Below are positions 22,702-30,869 of a stretch of DNA of 39,433 nt, piece after piece. Positions within the stretch are counted from its first letter, which is position 1. Every line of letters starts with the position of its first letter. Both the position numbers and the translations under genes were made by a program. Origin of the DNA: JBBIND01 sp037444075 (GTDB taxonomy: Bacteria; Acidobacteriota; Terriglobia; Bryobacterales; Bryobacteraceae); contig JBBIND010000037.1 in NCBI GenBank assembly GCA_037444075.1, positions 1-39,433 of the forward strand, written 5' to 3'. The notes beneath the pieces are model-generated. The model did no database searches. It worked only from the letters and a program-made list of their open reading frames with translations, and was not told the DNA's origin.

Positions 22702-23835
22702 GTGCTTTACGTCATCGGATTCATCGCCGCCGCCGCGCTGGGATACCAGCTTCTGGTCCTGCTGGCGGCGTGGCGGCACTCGCGCTCCGCGGAACCCGGT
22801 CCGCGACGCCTGCCTCGCGTCTCTGTCCTCAAGCCCGTCCACGGATTGGAACCGCGATTCCGCGAGGCGATAGGGTCCCACGCGCTGCTCGACTATCCGG
22901 ACTTCGAAATACTGTTCGGAGTCAGTGACCCCGAGGACCCGGCCATTCCCGAGATCGAACGGCTCGCCGCTGACTTTCCGCACGTGACTCTCAAGCTGGT
23001 AAGAGTAGCGGCAACGGCGCCCAACCAGAAGGCGGGCGTGCTGGCGGCTCTGGAGACCGAGGCGAGCGGGGAAGTGCTGGTAGTCAACGACAGCGATATC
23101 GTCGTTCCCAGGGATTACCTGCGCAACATCGTGGCGCCGCTTGAGGACCCTGAAGTTGGCGTGGTGACCTGCCCCTACCGGGCTGAATCCGCGCACCTGC
23201 CCGGGCGTTGGGAAGCTCTGGGAATAGCTGCCGATTTCATGCCGGGCGTGCTGGTGGCGCCGCTGGTCGGCGTGAACGAGTTTGCGCTGGGTTCGACGCT
23301 GGCAGTCCGCGCCGCACAACTTGCCGAAGCCGGCGGCTTCGCGGCGATAGCATCCTACCTGGCGGATGACTATCAGTTGGGGAAGCTGTTCAGACAAAGA
23401 GGATCGCGCATTCACGTTTCGAAAACCATCGTCAGGACAGTTCTTTCCGGGAGAAGTTGGAGGCAAGTCTGGCGGCGTCAACTGCGCTGGCGCCGTACCA
23501 TTCGGGTTTCACGCCCCGGCGGCTACCTCGGACTGCCTCTCACCATGGCGGCTTTTTGGGCCGCGTTTGCGGCGTGTTACGGCCTGCCGTGGCTGGCGGT
23601 TGCCTTGGTGACGGCGCGCGTGGCGGCTGGCCTGGCGGTGGGCCACGGCGTGCTGCGCTGTCCGCTGACGGTGCGCTGGTTTGCGCTGATCCCTTTGCTG
23701 GATGGCTGGGCGTTTGCAGTGTGGGTGGCGGGTTTGTTCGGCTGGCAGGTGGACTGGCGCGGCAGCAGACTGACGCTCGACCGCGCGGGTCGCATCATCG
23801 CCGCGCGTCAGCACGTCCCCCGCAACGGCTCGTGA
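22702..23835 (+). CDS. hpnI: HpnI-type glycosyltransferase (ceramide glucosyltransferase-like), hopanoid synthesis
   Basis: Membrane-bound GT2/GT21-type glycosyltransferase of 377 residues. It has an N-terminal transmembrane segment (~1-22), a catalytic domain with PRVSVLKPVHGLE, the metal-binding DSD (residues 130-132), the acceptor-side DD in YLADDYQLG (~222) and the R/QxxRW motif in RRQLRW (~258-263), then two to three C-terminal membrane segments. In hopanoid pathways HpnI adds N-acetylglucosamine to bacteriohopanetetrol, which HpnK deacetylates and HpnJ rearranges. The start is GTG at 22702, ten bases after the previous stop. Its place behind hpnJ supports the assignment over a sphingolipid role. 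Confidence 0.85.
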   Translation: MLYVIGFIAAAALGYQLLVLLAAWRHSRSAEPGPRRLPRVSVLKPVHGLEPRFREAIGSHALLDYPDFEILFGVSDPEDPAIPEIERLAADFPHVTLKLVRVAATAPNQKAGVLAALETEASGEVLVVNDSDIVVPRDYLRNIVAPLEDPEVGVVTCPYRAESAHLPGRWEALGIAADFMPGVLVAPLVGVNEFALGSTLAVRAAQLAEAGGFAAIASYLADDYQLGKLFRQRGSRIHVSKTIVRTVLSGRSWRQVWRRQLRWRRTIRVSRPGGYLGLPLTMAAFWAAFAACYGLPWLAVALVTARVAAGLAVGHGVLRCPLTVRWFALIPLLDGWAFAVWVAGLFGWQVDWRGSRLTLDRAGRIIAARQHVPRNGS

Positions 23836-23898
23836 ACGGTTGCAGCTCGCGGAATCCAACCGCTTTGAATCGTCCGGGTGTCACAGGCACAATGAGGT

Positions 23899-24852
23899 GT
23901 GCTTCTCCTCAGGCGGCTCACGATCTGTGCCGTTGCGCTTGTGCTCGGCGCACGATTTGATGTTTCTGCGGCGGTTCGAGACTGTACGCCGATTACGATG
24001 CGAGCACAGGACGCCGCGGATCTTCTGGCCGGCAAAAGTGCGGAACAGGCAGGGGCTCCCCGCTGGTGGGAACTGGGCGCCCTGCGGCATGTGCTCGGGC
24101 CGGGGGCTGCTTCGGGAAGGGCGCTCGCACACTACTTCGGTCCTGACCCCGCTAATCCGGAAGTGGCTTTCCTCGTGTTGGACGCGACGCAGTCTCAGGG
24201 AGGGTCCTTTCGGGATCTGAAACGGTCCGTGGCCGTATTGCGTCCGGCGCGGGCAGGGAATCCCGCGGCTATCGCCGTGATGGACTTCGCCGTTCCGTCG
24301 CAACCGAGCCGGCCAGCCTGCTGGACGTTCAACGCGCTGGAAGAGCCGGATATCCGGGAGGCGGCTTTCCACGGCCTTCTCTCACCTGAGAAAGGCGCGC
24401 CGCGTGTCTTCGGTGAGGCGATTCTGCCCCGCGCCGGCAACAGGGTTCTGGCGACGGCGGGCGTTGATGCCGAGGGCGGGGTTTCCGTCAGGGTCACCCC
24501 ACGGCAGGCTGAAGAGGACTCCGTCTTTCTGAATGTGATCCAGTTATCGCCCGCCGGGGGCGCCACGCCGGCTCAGGTGGAGCCCGTCGTGGAGATTGAC
24601 CTCGTTGGATTCCGCTTCGGCGAGTGGGTCGTGCTGTTCCACCCTGCCGGCAGGAGCGCCCGCTCGCCGCTGTTCTTCACGACGGAAGGCGGCGAGCGGC
24701 TACGGTACCTCCTCACGGGGCTCGCGCCGGGAACATGGGAAATCTGGAGGAACGGATGGCTCGAGGATCCCATGGGTGTCGTCGAAGGACCTGAAGCCAC
24801 GCTCTACTTCGAGGGGCCGCCCGGCATGTACTTCTTCCGCCGGCTGCAATGA
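23899..24852 (+). CDS. Secreted protein of unknown function
   Basis: Exported protein of 317 residues with a signal peptide (RRLTICAVALVLGARFDVSAA). The middle has Ala/Gly-rich loops with short strands. The C-terminal part (~215-317) alternates strands such as GEWVVLFHP, RLRYLLTGLAPGTWEIWRNG and EGPPGMYFFRRL, which looks like a beta-sandwich or heparinase II/III C-terminal-type module. I do not assign a family. GTG at 23899 is used because CACAAT (23888-23893) lies five bases before it. The 63-base gap from hpnI and the lack of overlap make it a separate unit. Confidence 0.62.
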   Translation: MLLLRRLTICAVALVLGARFDVSAAVRDCTPITMRAQDAADLLAGKSAEQAGAPRWWELGALRHVLGPGAASGRALAHYFGPDPANPEVAFLVLDATQSQGGSFRDLKRSVAVLRPARAGNPAAIAVMDFAVPSQPSRPACWTFNALEEPDIREAAFHGLLSPEKGAPRVFGEAILPRAGNRVLATAGVDAEGGVSVRVTPRQAEEDSVFLNVIQLSPAGGATPAQVEPVVEIDLVGFRFGEWVVLFHPAGRSARSPLFFTTEGGERLRYLLTGLAPGTWEIWRNGWLEDPMGVVEGPEATLYFEGPPGMYFFRRLQ

Positions 24853-24970
24853 CCCGCCGGGGGCGTCGGCCCTGTGGCAGGCTCCGCTGCCGCAACCAGC
24901 TAAGGTACAATGCCTGCTGTTCGCGCTTTTCCGGCTGCACTGATGCCGGGACTTTACGGGAGGAATGCAA

Positions 24971-25657
24971 ATGTCCAGCAGATTGGCTGTCCGGGTAGCC
25001 GTGATCACGGCTGCCGCTCTCTTGGCCGGTTCGGCCGCGCTCGCCGCTGAGCCCAAACCCATCCAACTCTTCAATGGCAAAGACCTGACGGGGTGGACGC
25101 ACTATCTTTGGAATTCCAAAGCGAAGCAGCAAGATACGGCTACGCCTATGTCCGACGTCTGGAGCGTGCAGGACGGAATCCTGATTTGCCAAGGCAGGCC
25201 GCCCGGCTACATCCGCACGGTGAACGAATACGAGAACTACAGGCTGACACTCGAATGGCGCTGGCCGGAAGGCACTCCCGGTGGCAACAACGGCGTGCTC
25301 GTGCATACCACTACCCCCAATGCTCTGGGTGTCTGGCCCAAGTCGATTGAAGTGCAACTCGCCAAAGACAACGCGGGCGACTTCTGGGTGATAGGCACAA
25401 CGCTGGAAGTGCCGGACGCCGACAAGCGCCGCAAGGACCGCAGGCACCTCAACCTCACGGACGGCTCGGAAAAGCCCATCGGGGAATGGAACAAGATGGA
25501 GATCCTGGCCAAGGGCGACGAAATCACAGTCTGGGTGAACGGCGATCTGGTGAACCACGCCACGCAGTGCAGCGACAGGCGCGGCGCGGTTTCACTCCAA
25601 AGCGAAGGGGCGTTGATCCACTACCGCAACATCTACCTGACGCCGCTCGGCAAATAA
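24971..25657 (+). CDS. DUF1080 glycoside hydrolase (3-keto-disaccharide hydrolase type)
   Basis: Secreted protein of 228 residues. A signal peptide (to ALAA, ~25) is followed by a concanavalin-like jelly-roll: IQLFNGKDLTGWTHY, WSVQDGILICQG, YRLTLEWRWPEGTPGGNNGVLVH, then IEVQLAKDNAGDFWVIG and NKMEILAKGDEITVWVNGDLVNH. These strands and the NGKDLTGW start identify DUF1080. Several DUF1080 members hydrolyse 3-keto-glycosides produced by C3-oxidising enzymes. GGGAGGA at 24958-24964 favours ATG 24971 over ATG 24965. The GH4 gene starts 22 bases after the stop, so the two form an operon. A TACAAT element at 24906-24911 may be its -10. Confidence 0.88.
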   Translation: MSSRLAVRVAVITAAALLAGSAALAAEPKPIQLFNGKDLTGWTHYLWNSKAKQQDTATPMSDVWSVQDGILICQGRPPGYIRTVNEYENYRLTLEWRWPEGTPGGNNGVLVHTTTPNALGVWPKSIEVQLAKDNAGDFWVIGTTLEVPDADKRRKDRRHLNLTDGSEKPIGEWNKMEILAKGDEITVWVNGDLVNHATQCSDRRGAVSLQSEGALIHYRNIYLTPLGK

Positions 25658-25678
25658 GGTCTGCCGCAGGAGGACACC

Positions 25679-27112
25679 ATGCCCGTCAAGATCGCCATGA
25701 TCGGCGCCGGCAGCATCGTCTTTTGCAAGACGCTGATGAACGACATCATGGCCACGCCGGCGCTCGCCGGGGCCGAGTTTGCCCTGATGAGCCGCAGCGA
25801 GCCGAAGCTCCGCAGCATGGAGGATTTCGGGCGGCGCATGCTGGCCGGCAACGGGCTGCCGGGATCCGTTTGGGCCACGCTGGACCGTCGCGAGGCTATC
25901 CGTGATGCGGACTTCGTGGTGGTGATGATTCAAGTCGGCGGCGTGGAGGCATTTCGCCAGGATTACGAAATCCCGCTGAAGTACGGCGTAAACCAATGCG
26001 TCGCCGACTCGCTCGGTCCCGGAGGTGTTTTCCGGGGTCTGCGCACCATCCCTGTGCTGGTGGACATTGCCCGCGACATGGAGGAACTGGCCAGGCCGGG
26101 CGCCCTTCTGCTGCAATATGCCAACCCTATGTCGGCCAATTGCCTGGCGCTCGGCAAGGCAAGCCAGGCGAGCTTCGTGGGTCTCTGCCACGGGGTTCAA
26201 ACGACGCTTGACCTGATTGCCCGGTATTGCCGGGTGCCCAAGGAAGAGATCAGTTATACCTGCGGCGGCGTCAACCACATGGACTGGTTTCTCCGGCTCG
26301 AGCACCGCGGGCGGGACCTGTACCCCGTCCTGCGCGAGGTTTTCGAGAAGCCTGAGTATTACAAGAACGAGAAAGTACGCGGCGAGGTATTCCGGCATTT
26401 CGGCTACTTCATGACCGAGAGCACGGGGCACCTGAGCGAATACGTGCCCTGGTTCCGGAAGAATCAGAAGGCCCTCGACCTTTACTGCGATGAGCCGGGC
26501 TTCGGCGGCGAAGGCGGCGCCTACTACACGTGGTGCAAGACAGTAGCCGAAAAGTACGCCGAAGAAGATCCGCTCAGCTTCGAGTCCACGGCAGTAGATC
26601 ACCGCAGCGTCGAGTATTGCTCCTACATCATGGAAGCCGTTGTTACGGGGCATCCGTTCCGCTTCATGGGCAACGTCCGCAATGACGGCTACATCACGAA
26701 CCTGCCGGCCGGTTGTTGCGTCGAAGTGCCAACGTTTGCGGATGACACAGGGCTGCATCCCACCGTCGTGGGAGAACTGCCGCCCCAATGCGCCGCGCTA
26801 TGCCTGAGCAACGTCAGCGTTCAGATTCTCGCCGCCGAGGCCGCTCTCTACTCCGACCCCGAGCGCGTGGTGCAGGCTGTGGCCATGGATCCGCTGACGG
26901 GCGCCGTGTGCACGCTGGATGAAACGCGGCGCATGTGCGCTGAACTGCTCGAAGCTCAGCGGCCGTGGCTGCCGGGCTTTGAAGGGAAATCCATCGCGCC
27001 GCGCCCTTCGATTCACATCCCGCCGGACTGCCAGCCGGTGGATGTTCCGCTTGATCCGGCGCTCGCCATCGGAAAACGCTTTTCCACTCTCGTCACGCAG
27101 CAGTCGAGCTGA
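25679..27112 (+). CDS. GH4 family glycosidase (NAD+ and metal dependent)
   Basis: Glycoside hydrolase family 4 enzyme of 477 residues, of the alpha-glucosidase/alpha-galactosidase/glucuronidase group. A Rossmann NAD-binding motif (GAGSIVF, residues 9-15) opens it. The metal ligands are Cys170 (GLCHG) with His171 nearby, and His200 in GGVNHMDWF. GH4 enzymes oxidise the sugar at C3 with NAD+, eliminate across the glycosidic bond, then reduce again, so the catalytic route runs through a 3-keto sugar. It follows the DUF1080 gene with AGGAGG at 25668-25673. It has no signal peptide and is therefore cytoplasmic. The anomeric and sugar specificity cannot be read from the sequence. Confidence 0.9.
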   Translation: MPVKIAMIGAGSIVFCKTLMNDIMATPALAGAEFALMSRSEPKLRSMEDFGRRMLAGNGLPGSVWATLDRREAIRDADFVVVMIQVGGVEAFRQDYEIPLKYGVNQCVADSLGPGGVFRGLRTIPVLVDIARDMEELARPGALLLQYANPMSANCLALGKASQASFVGLCHGVQTTLDLIARYCRVPKEEISYTCGGVNHMDWFLRLEHRGRDLYPVLREVFEKPEYYKNEKVRGEVFRHFGYFMTESTGHLSEYVPWFRKNQKALDLYCDEPGFGGEGGAYYTWCKTVAEKYAEEDPLSFESTAVDHRSVEYCSYIMEAVVTGHPFRFMGNVRNDGYITNLPAGCCVEVPTFADDTGLHPTVVGELPPQCAALCLSNVSVQILAAEAALYSDPERVVQAVAMDPLTGAVCTLDETRRMCAELLEAQRPWLPGFEGKSIAPRPSIHIPPDCQPVDVPLDPALAIGKRFSTLVTQQSS

Positions 27113-27190
27113 GCGTCCGCACGCCGGGCCACTCAACAGAGCGTCAGGCCTCTCCTTGCCATTGCGGTGGGCAGGGGAGCGAACCTGGAC

Positions 27191-27379
27191 ACCATCGATG
27201 CGCCGCACCATGGCCCCGAAAAGCCGGCGCGTCAGGTGACCCTCCGCCAGCAGGAGCCAGTAATAGCGCGCGTGCTTCACCAGCCGGCCGCCCGTCTTCA
27301 CCAATCGCTGTTGCAGGCTGGTCAGCGACCAGTGGCCCACGCGCAGCGGCAGCGCCAGCGGCCGCCAAATCACATTTGT
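27191..27379 (-). pseudogene. IS1380-like transposase C-terminal scrap
   Basis: The minus-strand frame contains NVIWRPLALPLRVGHWSLTSLQQRL, then LVKTGGRLVKHARYYWLLLAEGHLTRRLFGAMVRRI (about 63 residues). This is the C-terminal segment of DDE transposases of the IS1380 group, where WSLTTLRE-KLIKIGAK-VVRHARY and a final RRLF-like element are conserved. No catalytic region, terminal repeats or start remain. It lies in the 382-base gap between the GH4 and Fur-type genes, otherwise empty. Confidence 0.65.
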
Positions 27380-27457
27380 CCCACCGCGCGGATGCTTGCC
27401 GCCACTTTGCAAGTGACCGCAATAAAGTAACGTATGGCGTCCTTCTGTCTTTTTCCC

Positions 27458-27490
27458 TTGACTCGGGCCGCTAGCTGAGATAGAGTCTCA
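27458..27490 (+). promoter_or_regulatory. Promoter with overlapping palindrome before the Fur/PerR gene
   Basis: TTGACT (27458-27463), 17 bases, then TAGAGT (27481-27486). A TGAGA-TAGAG-TCTCA palindrome (27476-27490) covers the -10. It lies five bases before the regulator ATG, the usual place for an autoregulatory site. The half-site differs from the classic PerR box. Confidence 0.6.
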
Positions 27491-27494
27491 ACTA

Positions 27495-27980
27495 ATGGGG
27501 CAGATCAAGGCAACAAGATCCCGCTCCTTGAGTGGGCACGAAAAAAAGCAGCGGGTGGAATCTTTTGAGACACGCTGCCGCGAGCTGGGTGTAGCCGTCA
27601 CGCAGCAGCGTCGCATCGTCCTTCAAGCCGTGCTCGATCTTGACTCCCACCCTTCGGCGGATGAAGTCTACGCTTTGCCGGCTGTAAGGAAAGCACGGAT
27701 TTCGCGCGCCACGGTTTTCCGAACGCTGGAAAGCCTGGTGCGGCTGGGAGTTATTACCAAGGTCTGTCACCCGGGAGGCGTTATTCGCTACGACCGGCGC
27801 ATTGAGACTCATCACCACCTGATTTGTGTCCGTTGCGATGCCGTGGCGGATATCAGCCACCCGGGACTTGACGCGACTGTCATACCCGACACCAGCGAGT
27901 GCGGGTTCGATGTACAGGACTTCCGCGTGCAGTTGCGCGGACTTTGCAGTATTTGCCGCGAGAGAGAGGAGAGAGAATGA
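27495..27980 (+). CDS. Fur/PerR-family transcriptional regulator
   Basis: Metal-dependent repressor of 161 residues. A winged-helix N-terminal domain (TQQRRIVLQAVLDLDSHPSADEVY, SRATVFRTLESLVRLGVI) precedes the dimerisation domain with HHH (106-108), the CVRC pair (Cys111, Cys114) and a second pair CSIC (Cys151, Cys154), which together bind structural zinc. The regulatory-metal histidines fit PerR or Fur equally. The ATG at 27495 overlaps the transcript start, eight bases after a -10 element, with no Shine-Dalgarno. It is followed by a peroxidase gene (ATGA overlap), so the group is most like a PerR-type peroxide regulator controlling its own operon. Confidence 0.87.
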   Translation: MGQIKATRSRSLSGHEKKQRVESFETRCRELGVAVTQQRRIVLQAVLDLDSHPSADEVYALPAVRKARISRATVFRTLESLVRLGVITKVCHPGGVIRYDRRIETHHHLICVRCDAVADISHPGLDATVIPDTSECGFDVQDFRVQLRGLCSICREREERE

Positions 27981-29131
27981 AAGGTAATCCTATACTATGG
28001 CTAGCCGCAGTCATCCTGCTGCTGGCATCCTCCGGCTCGATTGCGCAGAATGCGCCGGAGAAAATGCCACTAGGCCTACCGCCGCTGGCTGTGCCAGCCG
28101 GCAATCCACAGACTCCGGAGAAGGTGGCTCTGGGTGATAAGCTTTTCCACGACCAACGGTTCAGTGCGACGGGGGACGTAAGTTGCGCCACTTGTCATGA
28201 AGCCGGCAAGGCATTCACCGATAGCCCGCTTCCGGTTTCACAAGGCATTCGCAAGCTGGAGGGGACGCGCAATGCGCCAACGGTGGTCAACTCGGCGTTT
28301 TTTGAAACGCTGTTTTGGGACGGCCGCTCGCCGAGCCTGGAGGATCAGGCTCTGCATCCGTTCCTCAACCCCGTTGAAATGGGTCTGCCCAACCACGAGC
28401 CAATTTTGAAGATTGTCCGCCGGGACCCGGACTACGTTCAAGCTTTCAAGAAAGTTTTCGGGAAGAGTGGAACTGCGGTCACCATGACCGAGGTGACCCA
28501 AGCCATTGCCGCTTTTCAACGCACGAAGATCTCAGGCAATTCGCCGTTCGACCGTTACTACTTCGCCGGAGAGCAGGATGCGCTCACGCCGGCTCAGAAG
28601 CGCGGGTTCAGTCTGTTTGTTAACGAGGGGCGCTGCGTCTCCTGCCACGTCATCGAGCAGACGCAAGCTCTTTTCACTGATAACCGTTTCCACAACGTGG
28701 GCGTGGGGATCAACGCCATTCAGGACGACGTGCCCGCCCTGGTTAGCGAATTCCTGAAAGCCAAGGCCACAGCTTCTGAAGTGGATGTGAAAGTTTTGAC
28801 GGACAAGCGGACATCGGAATTGGGCCGCGTGGCGATCACGCGGGACTTTGATGATATCGGCTCCTTCAAGACCTCGACGCTGCGCAACATTGCCGTCACC
28901 GCTCCCTATATGCACGACGGCAGCATTAAGACGCTGCGGGAAGTGGTAGTGCATTACAACAACGGCGGCGTGACCAACGAGGGCGACCGGGTCAACGACT
29001 TCCTGAGCAGCGGCATGCGTCCGCTCAACCTCACCGACGCGCAGATAGACGACCTGGTGGCGTTCCTGGAAGCACTCACCAGCCCCGAGTTCGCGCACTT
29101 GCAGACGCCGACGAAAGGAGACCGGAAATGA
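27977..29131 (+). CDS. Di-heme cytochrome c peroxidase (MauG/CcpA family)
   Basis: Periplasmic di-heme peroxidase of 384 residues that reduces H2O2 using electrons from cytochrome c. It has a signal peptide (residues 1-23) and two CxxCH motifs, CATCH (Cys70-His74) and CVSCH (Cys220-His224). The typical pattern GTRNAPTVVNSAFFETLFWDGR lies between them, and the C-terminal TSTLRNIAVTAPYMHDGSIKTL contains the conserved Met for heme ligation. The ATG at 27977 overlaps the regulator stop and follows a GAGAGAGGAGAGAG ribosome site, which is better than the upstream frame. Co-expressed with the PerR-like regulator, a metallophosphoesterase and a small cytochrome. Confidence 0.92.
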   Translation: MKGNPILWLAAVILLLASSGSIAQNAPEKMPLGLPPLAVPAGNPQTPEKVALGDKLFHDQRFSATGDVSCATCHEAGKAFTDSPLPVSQGIRKLEGTRNAPTVVNSAFFETLFWDGRSPSLEDQALHPFLNPVEMGLPNHEPILKIVRRDPDYVQAFKKVFGKSGTAVTMTEVTQAIAAFQRTKISGNSPFDRYYFAGEQDALTPAQKRGFSLFVNEGRCVSCHVIEQTQALFTDNRFHNVGVGINAIQDDVPALVSEFLKAKATASEVDVKVLTDKRTSELGRVAITRDFDDIGSFKTSTLRNIAVTAPYMHDGSIKTLREVVVHYNNGGVTNEGDRVNDFLSSGMRPLNLTDAQIDDLVAFLEALTSPEFAHLQTPTKGDRK

Positions 29132-30204
29132 CTAAGCACAATCTGAACCGCCGGGATTTCCTATGCAAGGCTTGCACTGCCACGGCTGCCGGGCTGCTGC
29201 CCGTAAGCCTCGTGGAACTGACGTTCGCCGATCCCAGCCAGAAATTCAGCTTTGCCTATATCTCCGACGCGCACATCCAGCACATCAAGGGCAACAAGTT
29301 CGTTCGAAACTGGGACCGCGGGCTCATCCGCGCGGTAGCGGAAACCAACCTGCTGAATCCCAAGCCCGACTTCGTCGTCTTCGGCGGAGACCTCGCGCAA
29401 TTGGGAACCAAAGAAGAACTGGATCACGGCGCCGAACTGATGGCTCGGCTCAATTACAAGACCCACTATGTGATGGGCGAGCATGATTACTACCTTGACT
29501 TGGGTGAATACTGGTCCAAGCTGTTCGGCCCGCACTATTACAGCTTTGACCACAAGGGTGTCCATTTCATTGTGCTCAACAGCATCATCACCTATGACGA
29601 CTGGACCTACCGGCGCTGGCCGACGGCGGAACAGCGCATGCTGGAAATGGCCGGGTTGGACAACCCCAACGGCTCCCCCTTCATGGTGGGCGAGAAACAG
29701 CGGGAATGGCTGCGCCAGGATCTGGCCAAGGTGAACAAGGCAACGCCTATTGTCCTTTTCTCGCACTCTCCCATCCAGAAGCTCTACAAGGGCTGGAACT
29801 TCTGGACTGAGGATGCGGAGCAGATTCAGGCGCTATTGAAGCCGTTCCCCAAAGCCACAGTCGTTTACGGCCATGTGCACCAGATACAGTACAACCAGAT
29901 CGGCAACATCAGTTTCTACGCCGTGATGGCCACCGCCTGGCCTTGGCCCTACCCGCAGAGCTACGCGCAAGCCAAGCACCAGATGCCGAAGATTACCGTC
30001 CCGATGAACCGGGCGGACCCCTTCTTCGAACGCGACGGGACGGGCTGGCAGATCATCGACACAAGCAGCGGCCGTGTCTCGTTCGAGTACAACCTCTACG
30101 ACAATGCCAACCGGTTTGTAGCTTTCAATCCGGCCACGGGGCGGCCCGAGGACCGTGACTATCAGGACGAGAAGAAGCGGATTCCGCCGCAGGTCCACTA
30201 TTGA
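29128..30204 (+). CDS. Tat-exported metallophosphoesterase
   Basis: Calcineurin-like phosphoesterase of 358 residues that hydrolyses phosphate esters with a di-metal centre. A twin-arginine signal NRRDFLCKACTATAAG lies at the N-terminus. Metal-binding motifs follow in order: DAHIQH, GGDLAQLG, GEHDYY (in place of GNHD), SHSPI and GHVHQ. The substitution in GEHD is tolerated in this class. It starts inside the peroxidase stop (ATGA) and is preceded by AAAGGAG, eight bases away. The partner is unknown; its operon mates suggest a periplasmic redox-linked function rather than nucleotide degradation. Confidence 0.88.
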   Translation: MTKHNLNRRDFLCKACTATAAGLLPVSLVELTFADPSQKFSFAYISDAHIQHIKGNKFVRNWDRGLIRAVAETNLLNPKPDFVVFGGDLAQLGTKEELDHGAELMARLNYKTHYVMGEHDYYLDLGEYWSKLFGPHYYSFDHKGVHFIVLNSIITYDDWTYRRWPTAEQRMLEMAGLDNPNGSPFMVGEKQREWLRQDLAKVNKATPIVLFSHSPIQKLYKGWNFWTEDAEQIQALLKPFPKATVVYGHVHQIQYNQIGNISFYAVMATAWPWPYPQSYAQAKHQMPKITVPMNRADPFFERDGTGWQIIDTSSGRVSFEYNLYDNANRFVAFNPATGRPEDRDYQDEKKRIPPQVHY

Positions 30205-30310
30205 GCGGCTGGCCGCCGGGCAGGCAGCGGCCAACGGCGCCCGGCAATGGCCGCCCAAGGCCCGCGCAGGAAGAAGCCGCGGAATGATCGACTGGAGACA
30301 GGAGCGAGGG

Positions 30311-30724
30311 ATGATGAAAAAGATCGTGATTGCCGTTATCGGAGCGCTCGTGCTGGCGGGAACGCTGGCGGGCTTGCGCGCTCGCGCGGACGAATTCAAA
30401 AAGAAAGACTTGGAGCGCTGGGAAAAGGAGTTCATGACGGTTGTCCAGCGGGGGCGGCAGCTTTGGGTGAGCCCTGAGCTTGGCACCAACGGAGTGGCCT
30501 GCGCCCAGTGCCATCCGAATGCCGCCAACACGCACCCGGAGACTTATCCGAAGTTCCAGCAACAGCTCGGCCGGGTGATTGCGCTGCGCGAGATGATCAA
30601 CTGGTGCATACAACAACCGCTCGAGGGCAAGCCGCTCGCGCTGGATGATCCGAAAATGGTCGCGCTCGAGGCCTACGTGGCTCACGAACGGCGCGGTGTG
30701 GCCATGGCTCCTGGTAAACACTAA
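30311..30724 (+). CDS. Small monoheme c-type cytochrome
   Basis: Periplasmic cytochrome of 137 residues with a signal peptide (MKKIVIAVIGALVLAGTLAG) and one heme site, CAQCH (Cys64-His68). The following segment INWCIQQPLEGKPLAL resembles SoxA-like cytochromes, where the extra Cys can coordinate the heme; here it is Cys105. It likely delivers electrons to the di-heme peroxidase. ATGATG at 30311 is preceded by GGAGACAGGAGCGAGGG. A longer open frame from 30155 overlaps the previous gene and has no signal peptide. Confidence 0.85.
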   Translation: MMKKIVIAVIGALVLAGTLAGLRARADEFKKKDLERWEKEFMTVVQRGRQLWVSPELGTNGVACAQCHPNAANTHPETYPKFQQQLGRVIALREMINWCIQQPLEGKPLALDDPKMVALEAYVAHERRGVAMAPGKH

Positions 30725-30869
30725 TTGGGCAGTAACTCTCAACCAGTTCCAGGCTAAGGAAGTAAACGTACCCGCAATCCCCGCCCGGGAGAGCGGAGGC
30801 GGCGCGTCTGAAAGGGGCGAGGCGAAGACGTCCTGCGCGCGGCTGCTACACTGTGGGGCGGAGGCAGTC

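Noticed and set aside
25592..26788. Minus-strand open frame of 398 codons
   Set aside because: Antisense to the GH4 gene; no recognised features.
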